64,000 bases of DNA from Piper betle (taxonomy: Eukaryota > Streptophyta > Magnoliopsida > Piperales > Piperaceae): assembly GCA_033002965.1 (NCBI GenBank), contig JAURVB010013103.1:62001-126000 (forward strand), read 5' to 3'. Shown piece after piece: positions 1 through 11,639 of this stretch; position 1 is the stretch's first letter; each line of letters begins with the position of its first letter. The translations under genes were made by a program, and so were the position numbers. The notes beneath the pieces were generated by a model that was given only the letters and a program-made list of their open reading frames with translations, ran no database searches and had not been told where the DNA came from.

Positions 1-5
1 ACGTG

Positions 6-56
6 GCCGCCGGCTATGCGAGCGATTCCAACCACGTGTTGATATAGCCGGCGGCT
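6..56. repeat. Short inverted repeat (12-bp arms)
   Basis: GCCGCCGGCTAT at 6-17 is the exact reverse complement of ATAGCCGGCGGC at 45-56, giving a stem-loop with a 27-base loop that contains CACGTG. It is GC-rich in otherwise AT-rich DNA and may be the edge of an element that starts outside the window. Confidence 0.6.
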
Positions 57-945
57 CAACATCATGAATACATTCAATTTGGGAATGCTCGTCGGATGTT
101 TAATCATATGTCAGTACTTTTATGATTTAATTAAATTTATATAAAAAATTTTAAAATAAATATGATAAAAAATTTAATTACTTCTACAAAGAATTAAATT
201 TCAAATTAAGCCGAGTTAAACCGGTACTCACCTGTTTTATATAAGTTAAATTTTGAATCGAATTTTTTTAATTGATTATCCAGTTACATCAAATTTAATT
301 GAGCTTTAAACAGCCCTAAATCCATCAATCATGATATTTTCTCTATTTCCTACTATTTTTAAAATTTAACGATACTAGAAAAACCCATACAAATTTAAAA
401 GATGATTAAATCTCTTGTTTACACACTTCTTTTATCAATATCGAGATGAATTTTATTATTTTTTATGTTTTACCATAAAAAAATAAAAACAGATGTAGTC
501 CTTCTCTTCTTCCTATCATAATTCTTTTGTTTTTTATCCTCTCATATTGTTACACTAAAATCATGTTAATTGTCATGATATAAAGGGAGTATTCTATCCA
601 GTTTAAGATTGATTACGCATTATGTAATTTGAACTTTAAGTATTATGGATATTTAATCGTGTTGTACTTGTAGTTGTTAATTTTTTGTTTTTATAATCCT
701 AACACATAAGAGAACATCTTGTAGATGCAGGTGTGTGAGTACTATTATTTCATTCATTAATTACACAAAATTTAAGTTAATATTTTTTGATGTTAAAATC
801 GATATTTTATTCAATATTTTTAATAAAATATTATTCTTACATATATTATTTATGATCTATTACATAATGGTCCGATACTCACCAGATTTATGATACGTAG
901 TGTATTTTCAAAGGCCTGATACATATATGTAATCTGATGTGGCAG

Positions 946-946
<1 letters not shown>
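57..946. other. AT-rich intergenic DNA with old repeat remnant
   Basis: No gene is seen. A stretch near 130-190 (ATATAAAAAATTTTAAAATA) recurs almost unchanged near 11115-11150 in a similar context, so both are degenerate copies of one dispersed repeat family. Confidence 0.5.

Positions 947-947
<1 letters not shown>

Positions 948-996
<49 letters not shown>
948..996. repeat. TA microsatellite
   Basis: About 48 bases of TA dinucleotides with one CA interruption. It directly precedes the hairpin element at 1005 and probably marks that element's insertion site. Confidence 0.9.
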
Positions 997-1004
997 CACG
1001 AGAA

Positions 1005-1360
1005 ATGCTATGGTGCGCTGCCATCTTTTGGCAGCGCACCATGCCTACAAATCAGGGCCGTTGGATCGCGATCCAACGGCCCAGATCACTTGCCAAACCC
1101 CCCGATCCAACGGCCCTGATCACTTTGCCAAACCCCCCCCCGCCACAGTCCGCCGCCCGCCCCTACCGGCCGGCCGAGCCCCGTCGCGGCCCATGCGGCC
1201 GAACCCCGCCGGACCTCCCCAAGCCATCACCCCTCGCCGGCGGCCCCCTCCACCACCGCAGATCCAACCCCTCCCGCCCCCTGCACCTGCCCGCCACCCC
1301 CGACCGCCGCCCCTGCCCCCGCCACCGCCATCCGCCACCCCGGCTAACCAAGGAACTAAG
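1005..1360. mobile_element. TA-flanked hairpin element with GC-rich block
   Basis: Directly after the TA microsatellite lies a perfect stem-loop with 13-bp arms, ATGGTGCGCTGCC (1010-1022) and its complement (1030-1042), loop 7. A 28-bp perfect palindrome centred on 1068/1069 (GGGCCGTTGGATCG arms) follows. The block 1130-1350 is about 80 percent GC and proline-rich in several frames; I see no gene in it. The same order of parts recurs at 48269 and, reversed, at 52040-52145. The right boundary is not defined. Confidence 0.55.
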
Positions 1361-1986
1361 TGTAGGTTCATTTCTTGTGGTACAAGCATATAAACCTAAG
1401 ACCTTTTTTTCTAGATTAAAATTCTCAAGCAAGGTCAAGTTCCCTGCATGCAGAAAACCCAAAAATCAAAGAGATGGAGATTGAAGATCATACTTTCATT
1501 AGCTATTAGCCATACATGAGAAAGATAATGGCATCGGTGACTGTTCGATGACACCGATTCAAAGATTGATTTAAGGCCATGATGAGTGCATGAAAGTCCA
1601 AATAAGCTGCTTAACCAATCACCTCCACATATGGTACATCGAATTTTGAAGTCTATATATTTATAGGAGTTGATACTCGGAGGGTCGGCTGCCTGATTAA
1701 TTGAATAAGGACGGCTTTTTTCCCGAAGCAAACAAATGTAACACTCAGAAATGATTGAATAATGACAGTCATACCTCTAAGGAAGCAGGAAGAAGTTGCT
1801 AGCATTAACATGAAGAAAACAAATTTAACACTCACAGTATTAAGTTCCATGTTTGAATTGGATGAAATGAAGTAAAGAGGAATGGGACATTTTTTCCCAT
1901 TGCATGGAAGTAAAGCAATGACATGAAACAAATTGTGATTTCCAGAAAAAATATTTTCCTCCCTTTTTTTCTGCAATATGTTTTAG
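1361..1986. other. Intergenic, nothing recognised
   Basis: AT-rich sequence with only short unrelated open frames. No gene, RNA or clear repeat was seen. Confidence 0.5.
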
Positions 1987-1997
1987 ATGATTTAGAT

Positions 1998-2890
1998 CTC
2001 TGTTGCAGGAATCGGCCGATTTAAATCGGATCGGCATCGTGCCGATCCGATTTCAGGGCCGACTCGGTCGGCCCCGAATCGGCCTTGGAATCGGCCGAGT
2101 TCGGCCGATTCCGACCGATTTAACTCGGAATCGGAATCGGCCGATTTAAATCGGAATCGATTTTTTTAATGAAATTACTAAAATACCCTAGGTATGATTT
2201 TTATTAAATTATTTAAGCATGGGTAAAATGGTAATTTTGATTTTAAAAACCTAAAATCAACCCCGCTCCCCGCGCCGCCGCTGCCCGTCCGCCCGCCGCC
2301 GCCGCCGTTTCCGCCCTCCGCCGTGCTCCCCGACTCCGGGCTCGCCGCCGACCGGGCTACCGACGTCGCCGCCGACCTCGCAACGTCGCCGCCGAAGTGT
2401 GGCCGGACCGAATCGGGCTGTGACGCACGAATCGCCGCGACTCGCCGCCGCTCCGGGCCGCCTCGCCGCCGGCTGCAGGCCGCTGACTGTTCGTCCGACC
2501 GGGCTGCCGACATCCTCCGACATTGCCGCCGCGAGACTCGCCGCCGACCGGGCCGGCGGCGGCGGCGGCGGGGTAAAGAGTGGCATTTTCGTAATTAAAA
2601 GTTGACTCGAGTCTAACTCGAGTTAAAAATAATAATTAATTCTAAATAATTTAAAAAAATCTTAAAAAATATTTAAAAATATCAGAAACTATAATAGACA
2701 GAATAATATCAAAATAACATCAATACCCAATTTTAATATATTTATATTATAAATTGTCAAATTATTATATATGACCGATTAAATTAATTTGGACCGATTC
2801 AACTGAACCGATTCTTGGCCGATTCAGACCGATTCCGATTCCGATTCCGACTCCCTGGAAAAACCGATTCCGATTCCGATTCATACAACC
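1998..2890. mobile_element. MULE-like non-autonomous DNA transposon with 11-bp target duplication
   Basis: The element is bracketed by an exact direct repeat, ATGATTTAGAT, at 1987-1997 and 2891-2901. Its ends are imperfect inverted repeats (GTTGCAGGAATCGG against GTTGTATGAATCGG read from the right end). Both ends carry many iterated GAATCGG/CCGATTC motifs (2009-2160 and 2775-2880). The interior holds a GC-rich block (2258-2575) with proline/arginine-rich pseudo-frames and no transposase. A 9-11 bp target duplication and repetitive subterminal motifs fit the Mutator-like group; the superfamily is inferred. Confidence 0.7.
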
Positions 2891-2901
2891 ATGATTTAGA
2901 T

Positions 2902-3559
2902 GCGCAAGTGAAACTTTTTATCTCCGGATTTTTCATGTGAAGGGAACTTTCAAAAAATTGGGGGAAGGGGAATAAATCAAATATCCAATTTTTTTCAATT
3001 TTAATTTTGGGGGCACCTAAACTTTTACTACATGTTACAATAAATAAGCCATTCTCCTTCAAAAAAATATCCTTTGGTTCTGCAATTCGTCCATGAAAAA
3101 ACTTTTAATTCAAAATTCTAAAACATATTTTTTGAGTTTTATACTAGAAAAAGGATAAAATTTTTAATTTTATCTAATGATAGGAAAATCATGTATAGTT
3201 ATATTAAAAAAAACGTATACATATAAGTGGGTCAGTGCAAGACCCCTATTATTAGCCCCCGTCAAATACCTACTCAAATCTGATCCTACATACTAATGAG
3301 AATGTACATAATTATCTTCAATTTCAAATCACGTTCACTTGAATATATTTTTGGAGTTTATGGGGATTATTTAGCAATGCATAGCAAATGTAATGAACTA
3401 CCAAGCCAAAAATAATAGTGACACATTAGAGCTCCATAGTTTTTTTTTAAAAAAACTACAGCACCAAAAGCCAGTTTACAGGTTTCACATTGAGGGACAG
3501 CACAAATAGGACGAAAAAAATCACAATTTATAAATTATCCAAGTAATTTTTTCAACAAA
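2902..3559. other. AT-rich spacer
   Basis: No gene or clear element is visible between the MULE-like element and the probable 3' end region of the first SF1 gene. Confidence 0.4.
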
Positions 3560-6500
3560 TTTGCCCTGGGAAAGAATCTATAACGATGGATCTTCAAACA
3601 TATCGGAGAAAATATTAAATGCAAGTTCCGATTTTTGCAAATATGATGCGATTTTATGACAGACCCGTTGGTTATCAGACAGAAAAGGCCTTGCAAGTAA
3701 CAAGTCTACCAACGTAAAAGGCAGGCAATCGACATACCTATATGAACAGACCCCACCCATCACTCGGCTAGAGAAGAAACAAGGAGCACAAGAACCACAG
3801 TATCATTTCCTTTCTGGAATCGTCAAGTTCACTGGCATAGAAAAAAGTGGTATGCAAAAGAAGGTAGATCACAGAAAAGTCATATGATACTAGAGTACAA
3901 GTTGAGATTTCTTTACGAACAACCACAGTTTCATAAGTGGAATATAAACCAGCCAACCCATTACCAGGAATCCTGTCTTTCGAGGCGAACGCACCAAGCT
4001 AGTGCTATTTGATTGACACATTAATAAAACCAAAATAAACTGCCTCTAACCATCCTTGTTCCTCCTAGTCTTGTTTCGCCATTTCCAAGTTGCACAAATA
4101 TATCCACAGATTACAGCACACGTATAAATTAGGAAGACCACGAGAAGTAATGTTCATGTTATTGCCAAACACCCAAAGCGTAGGTTGTCACTATTTGCAT
4201 TGTACTAAGTGAATGATCTTTCCCTATCACTAAAGTTGAGAAACAAAAAATATATCCATGTTCCCATAGCAACTATTCCATACACAACAATGACACATCA
4301 TTTTGCTTATAGGAAACTTAGACTCCAAAGACACCAAAAAATCTCACATAGTTTGGTTCCTTGATTGTAAAACATTGCTCAGGTAGCAAATGCTGGCAGT
4401 AGAAATACCAACAAACTTTGAGCACCTATCTCCAGAAAAACAAAGCACACCTACAATGTCATTGGTTAGGGCCTCAAGGAACAACCACAAAGCAAGGATA
4501 AATATCATCAGCGGTTAGAAGGAAAAGACACAATTAGGCAAAAAATCCAAAATTAAGGAATGTGATGATACAAAAAACTAAGGAAATATGACCCAACCAA
4601 GTTCAAACTGAAGTTCTGTAAACAAAAATACAATATGACTTAGTGTGGCATCAAAACAAATAATATGCATTTTAGCAGAGTGCATGAAACTAAGTCAAAC
4701 ATGTGGCACAAAAGCGAAGCCCAAACTAAGGTGCAGGACAAGATTTGGTAGCTACAGCTCAAATCAGGCACTGTCACACCTACAGATTACAAAGCATCAA
4801 TCACAACCTAAAAACTGAGGCACCCACTATCCGGCCATTGATGTCTCTAAGTAAACAAGTATTCTTCAAAAACTTTCAACGTAAAACATGAAGTGCTCAA
4901 CACTTTTGGATAGTAAAGAATATATCTAGACATTGGGAAGGCATTTAGCTCTCTCTAAATTAACCAACGGACAAACAGAGCGCTAAAATTGAAAGTTCAC
5001 TAGGTTCTCTTAAAGAAATGCCATATACGTAGTTTTAAAAATGTGGCAAAAGAAAACAATTTAAAAGTAATATAGTATGAAAAAAAAATCAATTCAATTC
5101 ATCCATGTTTCTCCATACACCATGTTGGTTTGATTCCTGCTACATAGTAACTCGGAAACACTCATTAGGGTCAGATATAAGCAAATAACAAAAAGTGTCA
5201 GGTTAACATCAACTGGTATATTCTTGATAAGCATAAACCAATTACCTTCAGTCCAGATCAGAGCTGACTACACGACCGCTTCATGGAAAATTAGTATCAC
5301 TTTAATAAAATAACACCCAGTGTAAAAAAAGCATAAAAGATCTGAATCCATAAAGTCATTACCCGCAAAGCATCATAGAACAAGTTAGTCTGGAACTAAA
5401 AAGAAAAATAAGCAATCACACATTAGCTTAAGAAATAAACAAAGCAAGGAAGTATTAGAGATTGCAGGCAGACCCTGTCCTTCCAAGTAATAATGAAGTA
5501 TAGTCTCTGAAATAAAAAATATAGATGGTTGAAACAGGATCGTCATTAATCTTCCCCGGTAGTCGGAAGCTGAAGAAAGATCTCATCTCTGCATTGACAT
5601 AACAGTACAGAAACATTAAGATGTAAGTCCCAAACTTCCAAAAGTTGATATCATAGCAAGAGGCAAAAGTCAGGTTCATGTCAAGCTCCAAGACTTTTCA
5701 GCCTGCCAAATAATCCAATCACCATCAGGATAGTTATTACCAAAGATACAAAGCTATATGCAAGACAGGTTAACACGATTTAAAATAAATTCTGGTACAA
5801 TAGGCTCCCATTGATCTGTTCAATTCACTACCAACAACATGTAAGTATTATCTCATGCCCTGCAATTAAAGCAATCAACTTTGCAAGTTGGGGAATCAGA
5901 TTTACTGCCTCTTATACTATAACAGGAGTTGATTTAATTAAATTTTACAATGGCCTAGTGGAAAATCATGAATCTGGGAAGACGGATAATAAATTTGGAA
6001 GAACTATGGAAAGCCAGAAACCAAATCATAAGAGGATAACTCATTGTTTTTGGATATAAATAGCATCATCAGCTCTGTGAAAAAGAGTTTCCACTTACTC
6101 AAAATTACTAAAGCTTGACAGTAGTCGATCTGAGGTGCAGGGAAGCATCTTCCAAATATACACTTGAAAACTTTCCCTTTTGACCAATTTCTCTGCTTCA
6201 ATGCTAGTTTTTTGCAGAAAAGTAATGAAGCAAGCTGGAGTTTTCTTTTTTATAACTCAAATGGAATTTATTATTTTCTGATTATGGCTCTCTCTTTGGC
6301 AGAGGAATCTGCATAGAAAGCTTTCCACGAGGTTCTCTTGCTTCCCCTTTTTATAAGACTGTTTGAACTTATGTATGATGACTGTCTTAGTTGAGAAAAT
6401 TACTCTCTAGCTACTATATGTGATTTACTGTTTTGTAATATATCTGCAAAGTTAGTTGGATCTCTAGATCTGAAAATGCTGCTGCCCATATCCTAGCCAA

Positions 6501-7043
6501 TGCTGAGCCATTTTGCATTTTGATTAATATCTAAGCTGGCTTTGCTTGTTTGTTGAAGGAAGAAAAAACAACACGTGATTATTCACAATAAGCTCCAAAA
6601 AAATCACTTTAGTCAAAATCAAGTAATGCAAAAATGTCTATAATTCCATATGCACAAGATATATCTTCTTCAAACTAAACAATCAACACGAAACTGCCGA
6701 TTCACAAGTTTTTCATTAAATACCCATGCTAAGTTTAAGAGGCAATAAATCTTTCCTTTGCCAGGTTGACAATGTTTTAAGCAGTTGATCTAATTATATC
6801 CACATAGTTATGAAACTATTACAATATTCTTACCACTAAATAGAATTATATATAATTGTAGATTCTCAAAAGGATTACGCACTAGTTATAGTCCTCGCTA
6901 ACATTGGGAAAACCTCTAAAGCTAAATTTTGTGGCCTTAACAAAAATGATTATGACCGGTACTCATTATGCACTAATAAAGTAACACCATCACAAAATTA
7001 AGCACAAGCAAAGAAACCTTACCACCACGGACCTGAACCAGCT
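3560..7043 (-). other. Probable spliced 3' UTR of the first SF1 gene
   Basis: There is no coding frame of note. Reading on the minus strand, 21 bases after the SF1 stop comes a good splice donor (GTAAGG, complement of 7017-7022). A probable acceptor (AATGCAG, exon from 5588 downward) lies in a block that is conserved at the second SF1 gene: 25 of 27 bases near 5600-5630 match 12645-12672. This supports a transcribed region with introns after the stop. The 3' end and exact exon set cannot be set from sequence alone. Confidence 0.4.
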
Positions 7044-9096
7044 TCACTTCATCTCAGCAATGAACTTCTCATACTCCGAATCCCCACCATCTGCCGGAGC
7101 TTCCGCAGACGAGTCCGCAGGCGGCGGCGCAGCCCAAGGAGGATTACCCACGCCCTGCGTCGGATCAGCCGATGGGTGCGGAACACGGGGGCCATGATAA
7201 TACGACGGATACCCATAGGAAGGCGGTGGTGGATATCCATAGATGCTACTCGTGCTCGGCGGCTGCACACCAGGAGGATAGTTCTGAGCATCACCAGACG
7301 GCACAGCTTGCGCCGGTGCACCAGCCGATGCAGGTGCAGGTGGAGGCGGCGGATATAGAGACCCATAAGCTGGCATTCGCGGTGGCGGGTATACATTCGA
7401 ACCAGGAGGAGGAGGATTGAATGGGGCATAAGGTGATGGAACCGGCGGTGCCCCCCATGGAACCGGTGCTCTTACATACCCATGAGGATTGCCGGCCGTG
7501 TATGCCGTCGACGGATCAGACGGCGGGTACGCCGGCGGTGCAGATGTGGGCGCCGGCGCCGCCGGCTGCGGCGGTTTGCCGGCAACTCTGACGGCGAGAG
7601 CTCGCCCTTCCAACCGATACGCATTCATGCTCGCCGTGGCCAAATTTGCCTGCGCAACATCCGCATACTTGACAAAGCCATAGCCTTTGCTCAACCCCGT
7701 CATCCGATCCTTCACAACCTTCGCGGAAACGATCTCCCCGAACGGAGAAAACAGCCGAATCAACGCATCGTCGTCGAAATTGGGCGGCAAGTACCCGATA
7801 TACAGATTGGTCTCGTCGTACTCCTTCACAAGCTTAACCCCGGCCACCGTCCCGCCGGCCCACGGCGGGTTGGCCCCCGTCATCGCCGCCCCAATCGCCG
7901 GCATAGCCGAAGACGACGACTGCCTGGTCGACTCCGGCGCGCCGCCGCCGAGCTCCGCCAGAAAGTGCTGATACTCATCGTCCATCTTCTTCACCGAGCC
8001 CTTCATCGGGCAGTCGATGGTGGGGTGCCCGCCGTCGCCGCAGATCTTGCAGGAGACGTCGCTCTTGAAGGTGGTGGCGCGGGCGGGGCAGGCGAACTGC
8101 CGGTGGCCGGGCTCGCCGCAAAGCCGGCAGAACTCGTCGTCCCGGATCGTCCCGTTCAGCGCCGCGAGCTCGCGCAGCTGCTGTCGCTTGTGCTCGTTGA
8201 GCACCTCGTCGACCGGCTGCAGCAGCTTCTCCACCATCCCCGCCGCGGCGTCGAGCGCCTCCTGCGTCTCCGCCTCCACCAAAACGTGCAAGTCCTCGTT
8301 CTCGGCGGGGTCGGGCTTCAGATTCTGCTTCTGCTGCAGCCGCCCCTCCTTCACCGAGCCCTTGCCTCTGATCACGATCTTGGCTCCGGTCTCCTCTCCA
8401 TCCGCTTCTGGGTGTTCCCTCTGGGGCCGATGATGAGTCCGATAAAATTGTATCCCGGGTACTCCTTCATGGGGATGTAGAGCTTCTTCTGGAGCTTCGG
8501 GGGCGGTAATCGACGGGGGGTTTGAAGGCGGGGTTGCGCTTGATGAGCTCCGAGATGATGGTCTGGCGCTCGCGGTTGAGCTTCTCCCTCGCACGGTACT
8601 CGCGGGTGTTGATGCGGATGCCGATGTTGTCGTAGATCGGCTCCGGTGACGGCGACCGGGCGCCCTCCGGCCGGTCGTCGAGGGGGAGGCCGGACTGGAG
8701 GAGGCGGCTGATGTCGAGGAGGCGGGCGTTGAAGGCCTGCACCTCCGGGTCCAGCTCCCCGCCGGTGAAGTCCTTCATGAAGTCGGGGAGCTGGATCGCC
8801 GCCGCCCCCGCCGCCGCCGACCACGGCGGGCCGGGGTCGTCGTCCGCCCACCGGGACTTGCGCTTGCGGACGGGGGCCGCGGCGGCGTCGCCGGAGTCCG
8901 ACGAGGGGTCCCAGCGGCTGCGTCGCCGGCTGCGGCTGGACGCCTCGTCTTCTCCCCCAGAGGCGTCGGCAGCGGCGTTCCCGCTGCTGTTGGCGGAGGG
9001 GTAGGGCGTGCCGTTGGTGGCGGGAGGCGGCTCTTCGTAGGCTTCGCCCTCGGCTATGATTCCCGCGGCGGTGGATTCCGGCGGCGCGTGCTCCAT
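7044..9096 (-). CDS. SF1: Splicing factor SF1/branchpoint-binding protein, copy A (two frameshifts in this sequence)
   Basis: SF1/BBP binds the intron branch point during early spliceosome assembly in the nucleus. From the ATG at 9096 the order is: low-complexity N-terminus; SF1 helix-hairpin region with SRWD and [12 protein letters not shown] domain near residues 200-300 ([20 protein letters not shown]); two CCHC zinc knuckles ([14 protein letters not shown] and [14 protein letters not shown], about 324-360); the RRM typical of plant SF1 ([17 protein letters not shown], about 430-505); and a Pro/Tyr-rich tail ending at the stop at 7044. About 684 residues, intronless coding region. Two one-base deletions break the frame: one in a G run at 8499-8503 (before KLQKK) and one at 8393-8397 (KRME/ETGAK), where copy B has one more T. 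Both lie in the KH region. I favour sequence error over pseudogene because everything else is conserved. Confidence 0.88.
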
Positions 9097-11639
9097 GGCA
9101 GACGGCGGAGGCGGTGGCCTGGTGGCCGGGGTTAGGGTTCCAGCGAAGGTGGGAAGAAATGGGGCGGTTTGATTCGGGGGTTTAAAAGAAATTGAAGGAT
9201 TTAGTTGGAACAATGTGAACCGTTGATGTGATTGTGGCTGTTAAATTGGAACCGTTGGATGTGTGAGAGCTGCGAGTCCGAGTTGGTCGGTGACTGGTAC
9301 AAGGCTACAAGCCCAGCACATAATCCGAATACGCCCTCTTACAACTGACCATGTTTTAATCATTATATTTTATAATTATATCTAATCTTATATCTAGTTT
9401 TAATAAGATTCCCTCCCCTAAACTTGCTTCCATGTACTCCTTTTCTCTTCTTAATCCTAATAATAAAAGTCCTTAAAAAAATGTGTTTATGAAATATATC
9501 TAAATGATATACTCTCCGGAGAAAAATAATGAACGGTAAGGCAGTAAATTATTAGTTATAAGACCCGACAAATGGCTAAATATATATGTATTGGGTCTTA
9601 CATCAACATTAGCTGTAAAACCTTCTAACATATTATTAATCCTTTATAAAATATTTTCATCAAATAAGTTAATTATTTTCCTTCTTGCCCCTAAGTCCAA
9701 CATTCCACGTCTAAATATTTATTATAAATTTTAACTCCTTTTCTTTGAAGATCACCGTTCAATTTTTATCATTGAAGATTCATTGAAACCAAATAGAAAC
9801 GCCATGAGTGTGTTACTAGTTCAAATCTATAAGTAATTTTAAAAAATCTAATAGTTTGTGCAATTAAAATGAACTTTAGTGTGTTTATTTATATTATTAT
9901 ATTGCCATAGACATTTAAAATTGCTAACTAAAAGATCAAATAGATTTATTAATACTTTATTTTTTATCATAATATTAAGTGCAATATCTAGAGCAGGTAA
10001 GAGGATCAGTTTGACCGTAAAAACTAAGAATAATTTGATATTTTGTGTTAAATTTGAACTAATTTCATGGTTTAACCGGTGATAAAGTAGACGAGGAAAT
10101 ACAAAGGAAAATATTTGTGTTTAAAATGTGCTACTTTTAGTTTGGTCCACGTGAAGTAGTAAATTTTTACCAGCCATCATATTAGGAGGACACAAAATAA
10201 CTTATTTATAACAGTAGAACTCATTTAGTAAAATATAAAAAAAATTACTTAAAAAATATGTAAAAACTTTATTATAAAAAGTTTCTTTCTCACCAAAACC
10301 CAACCTTCTCGTTCTCGTTGTAAGAAACCTACTTTTTTTAAAAAAATTCTCATCTTATTATAATAAAAAACCTGCAGCATTATAAGCCCATCTTTGATAC
10401 CTTCATTTTGGATAAATTCTTTCTCATTACCTTATTTAAGAAGGGAAAAGAGAAGAGCAAACTTAGGTAAGACAAAAGCGAAGAGACTAAAGAATTTTTT
10501 ATTGTACGAGGGAAAAAAATGAGGTAGGTAAACTTTGACAAGGATTATAAATTTCTTTATTTTTAGTAATTTTTTAACATTTTTCATTGATTTTTTATTA
10601 TTTATGCAAATCCTATTTTTATAAGTAAATTTATTTTGTCTCCTCACGAACAGAATTAACGAAATTAATTTTCATTGTTTTATAGGATGTTTAGTGAAAT
10701 TCTCTCTTTGTAAACCAATGCACATAATGGCCGCAAAATCAAAGTTGTGCGGCCAAGATTTTTCCCCATTAAAATATACCACCTATTCAACCTTCCCCGG
10801 GCATGTTTGACTTGTCCCGAATTAAGGGTGTTTATCGGATAAGTTGAGTCAACTTTTGCTTATAAGTTGAGTCAATTTTTGCTTGACTCATGATGCCTTT
10901 GATTTCAAATTTAAATCAAATTAAAAAACATTTGAGTTGAGCGTGTTTGAACTAGCTTACTTCGTATATTGACTCAATTTTTTCATTTAATTCATTCTAT
11001 AATTTAATTTTTAATTAAAATATCTCAAATTTAATATAATTATACACAAAAAATAACTTAATCATGTATAAATTTATTTAATTTAATATCATATAATAAT
11101 AATTTATTATTTAATTATATTTATATAAAAAATTTTAAAATAAATATGATAAAAAATCTTATTCATTATTTAAAATATTAAGTTTCGAGTCAAGCTGAAA
11201 TTAAACTAGGTTCGTTTAATATAAAGTTAAACTTCAAATTAAGTTTTTCAAATCAAGCTTCGAACTAAATAAAATTAAATGGAGCTTTGAACAAACCGAT
11301 CCTAAATGATGCAAAAATCAGAAGAAAGTTTCAAAAAAACAAGTTAAACTCTCGTTTCAAATGGCATAAAAAGACTTAGTTCAGAACTATGTAAATCTAC
11401 CAAAAGTTAGAACTAGAATATCTTGCACATAAAACTTATCACGCATGACATTGCCGGTGAAAAAGTTATTACAATTCGGCATATGAGGGAAAGCTATTAA
11501 GTTTTTACGTTTTAAAGGAAATATCCTGACATTTACTAGAAGGGGATGGATACAAAAAAGCCCTTCAATCTTTTAATTCTGTTTTGGTCGAGACATATAT
11601 AGTATATAACAGAGCCATAATTTAAGCTCAATAAAAAGA
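9097..11639. other. Intergenic region between the SF1 paralogues
   Basis: 9097-9320 is the GC-rich promoter and leader of copy A. The rest is very AT-rich without a supported gene. A degenerate dispersed repeat lies around 10825-11310 (iterated AAGTTGAGTCAA-type motifs, then a stretch shared with 130-190). Confidence 0.45.

Noticed and set aside
939..1484. Open frames rich in Pro/Arg on both strands
   Set aside because: They arise from a GC-rich, CCG-repeat block in a transposon-like element; no domain, and frames on both strands look alike.
2178..2605. Arg/Pro-rich open frames
   Set aside because: Same kind of GC-rich block inside the MULE-like element, with no conserved motif.
5811..6059. 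82-residue plus-strand frame
   Set aside because: AT-rich, no domain; lies in the presumed antisense of an SF1 3' UTR intron.
7482..8480. Long plus-strand frame of 332 residues opposite SF1-A
   Set aside because: Arg-rich shadow of the GC-rich SF1 coding strand; the minus strand encodes clear KH, zinc-knuckle and RRM domains.
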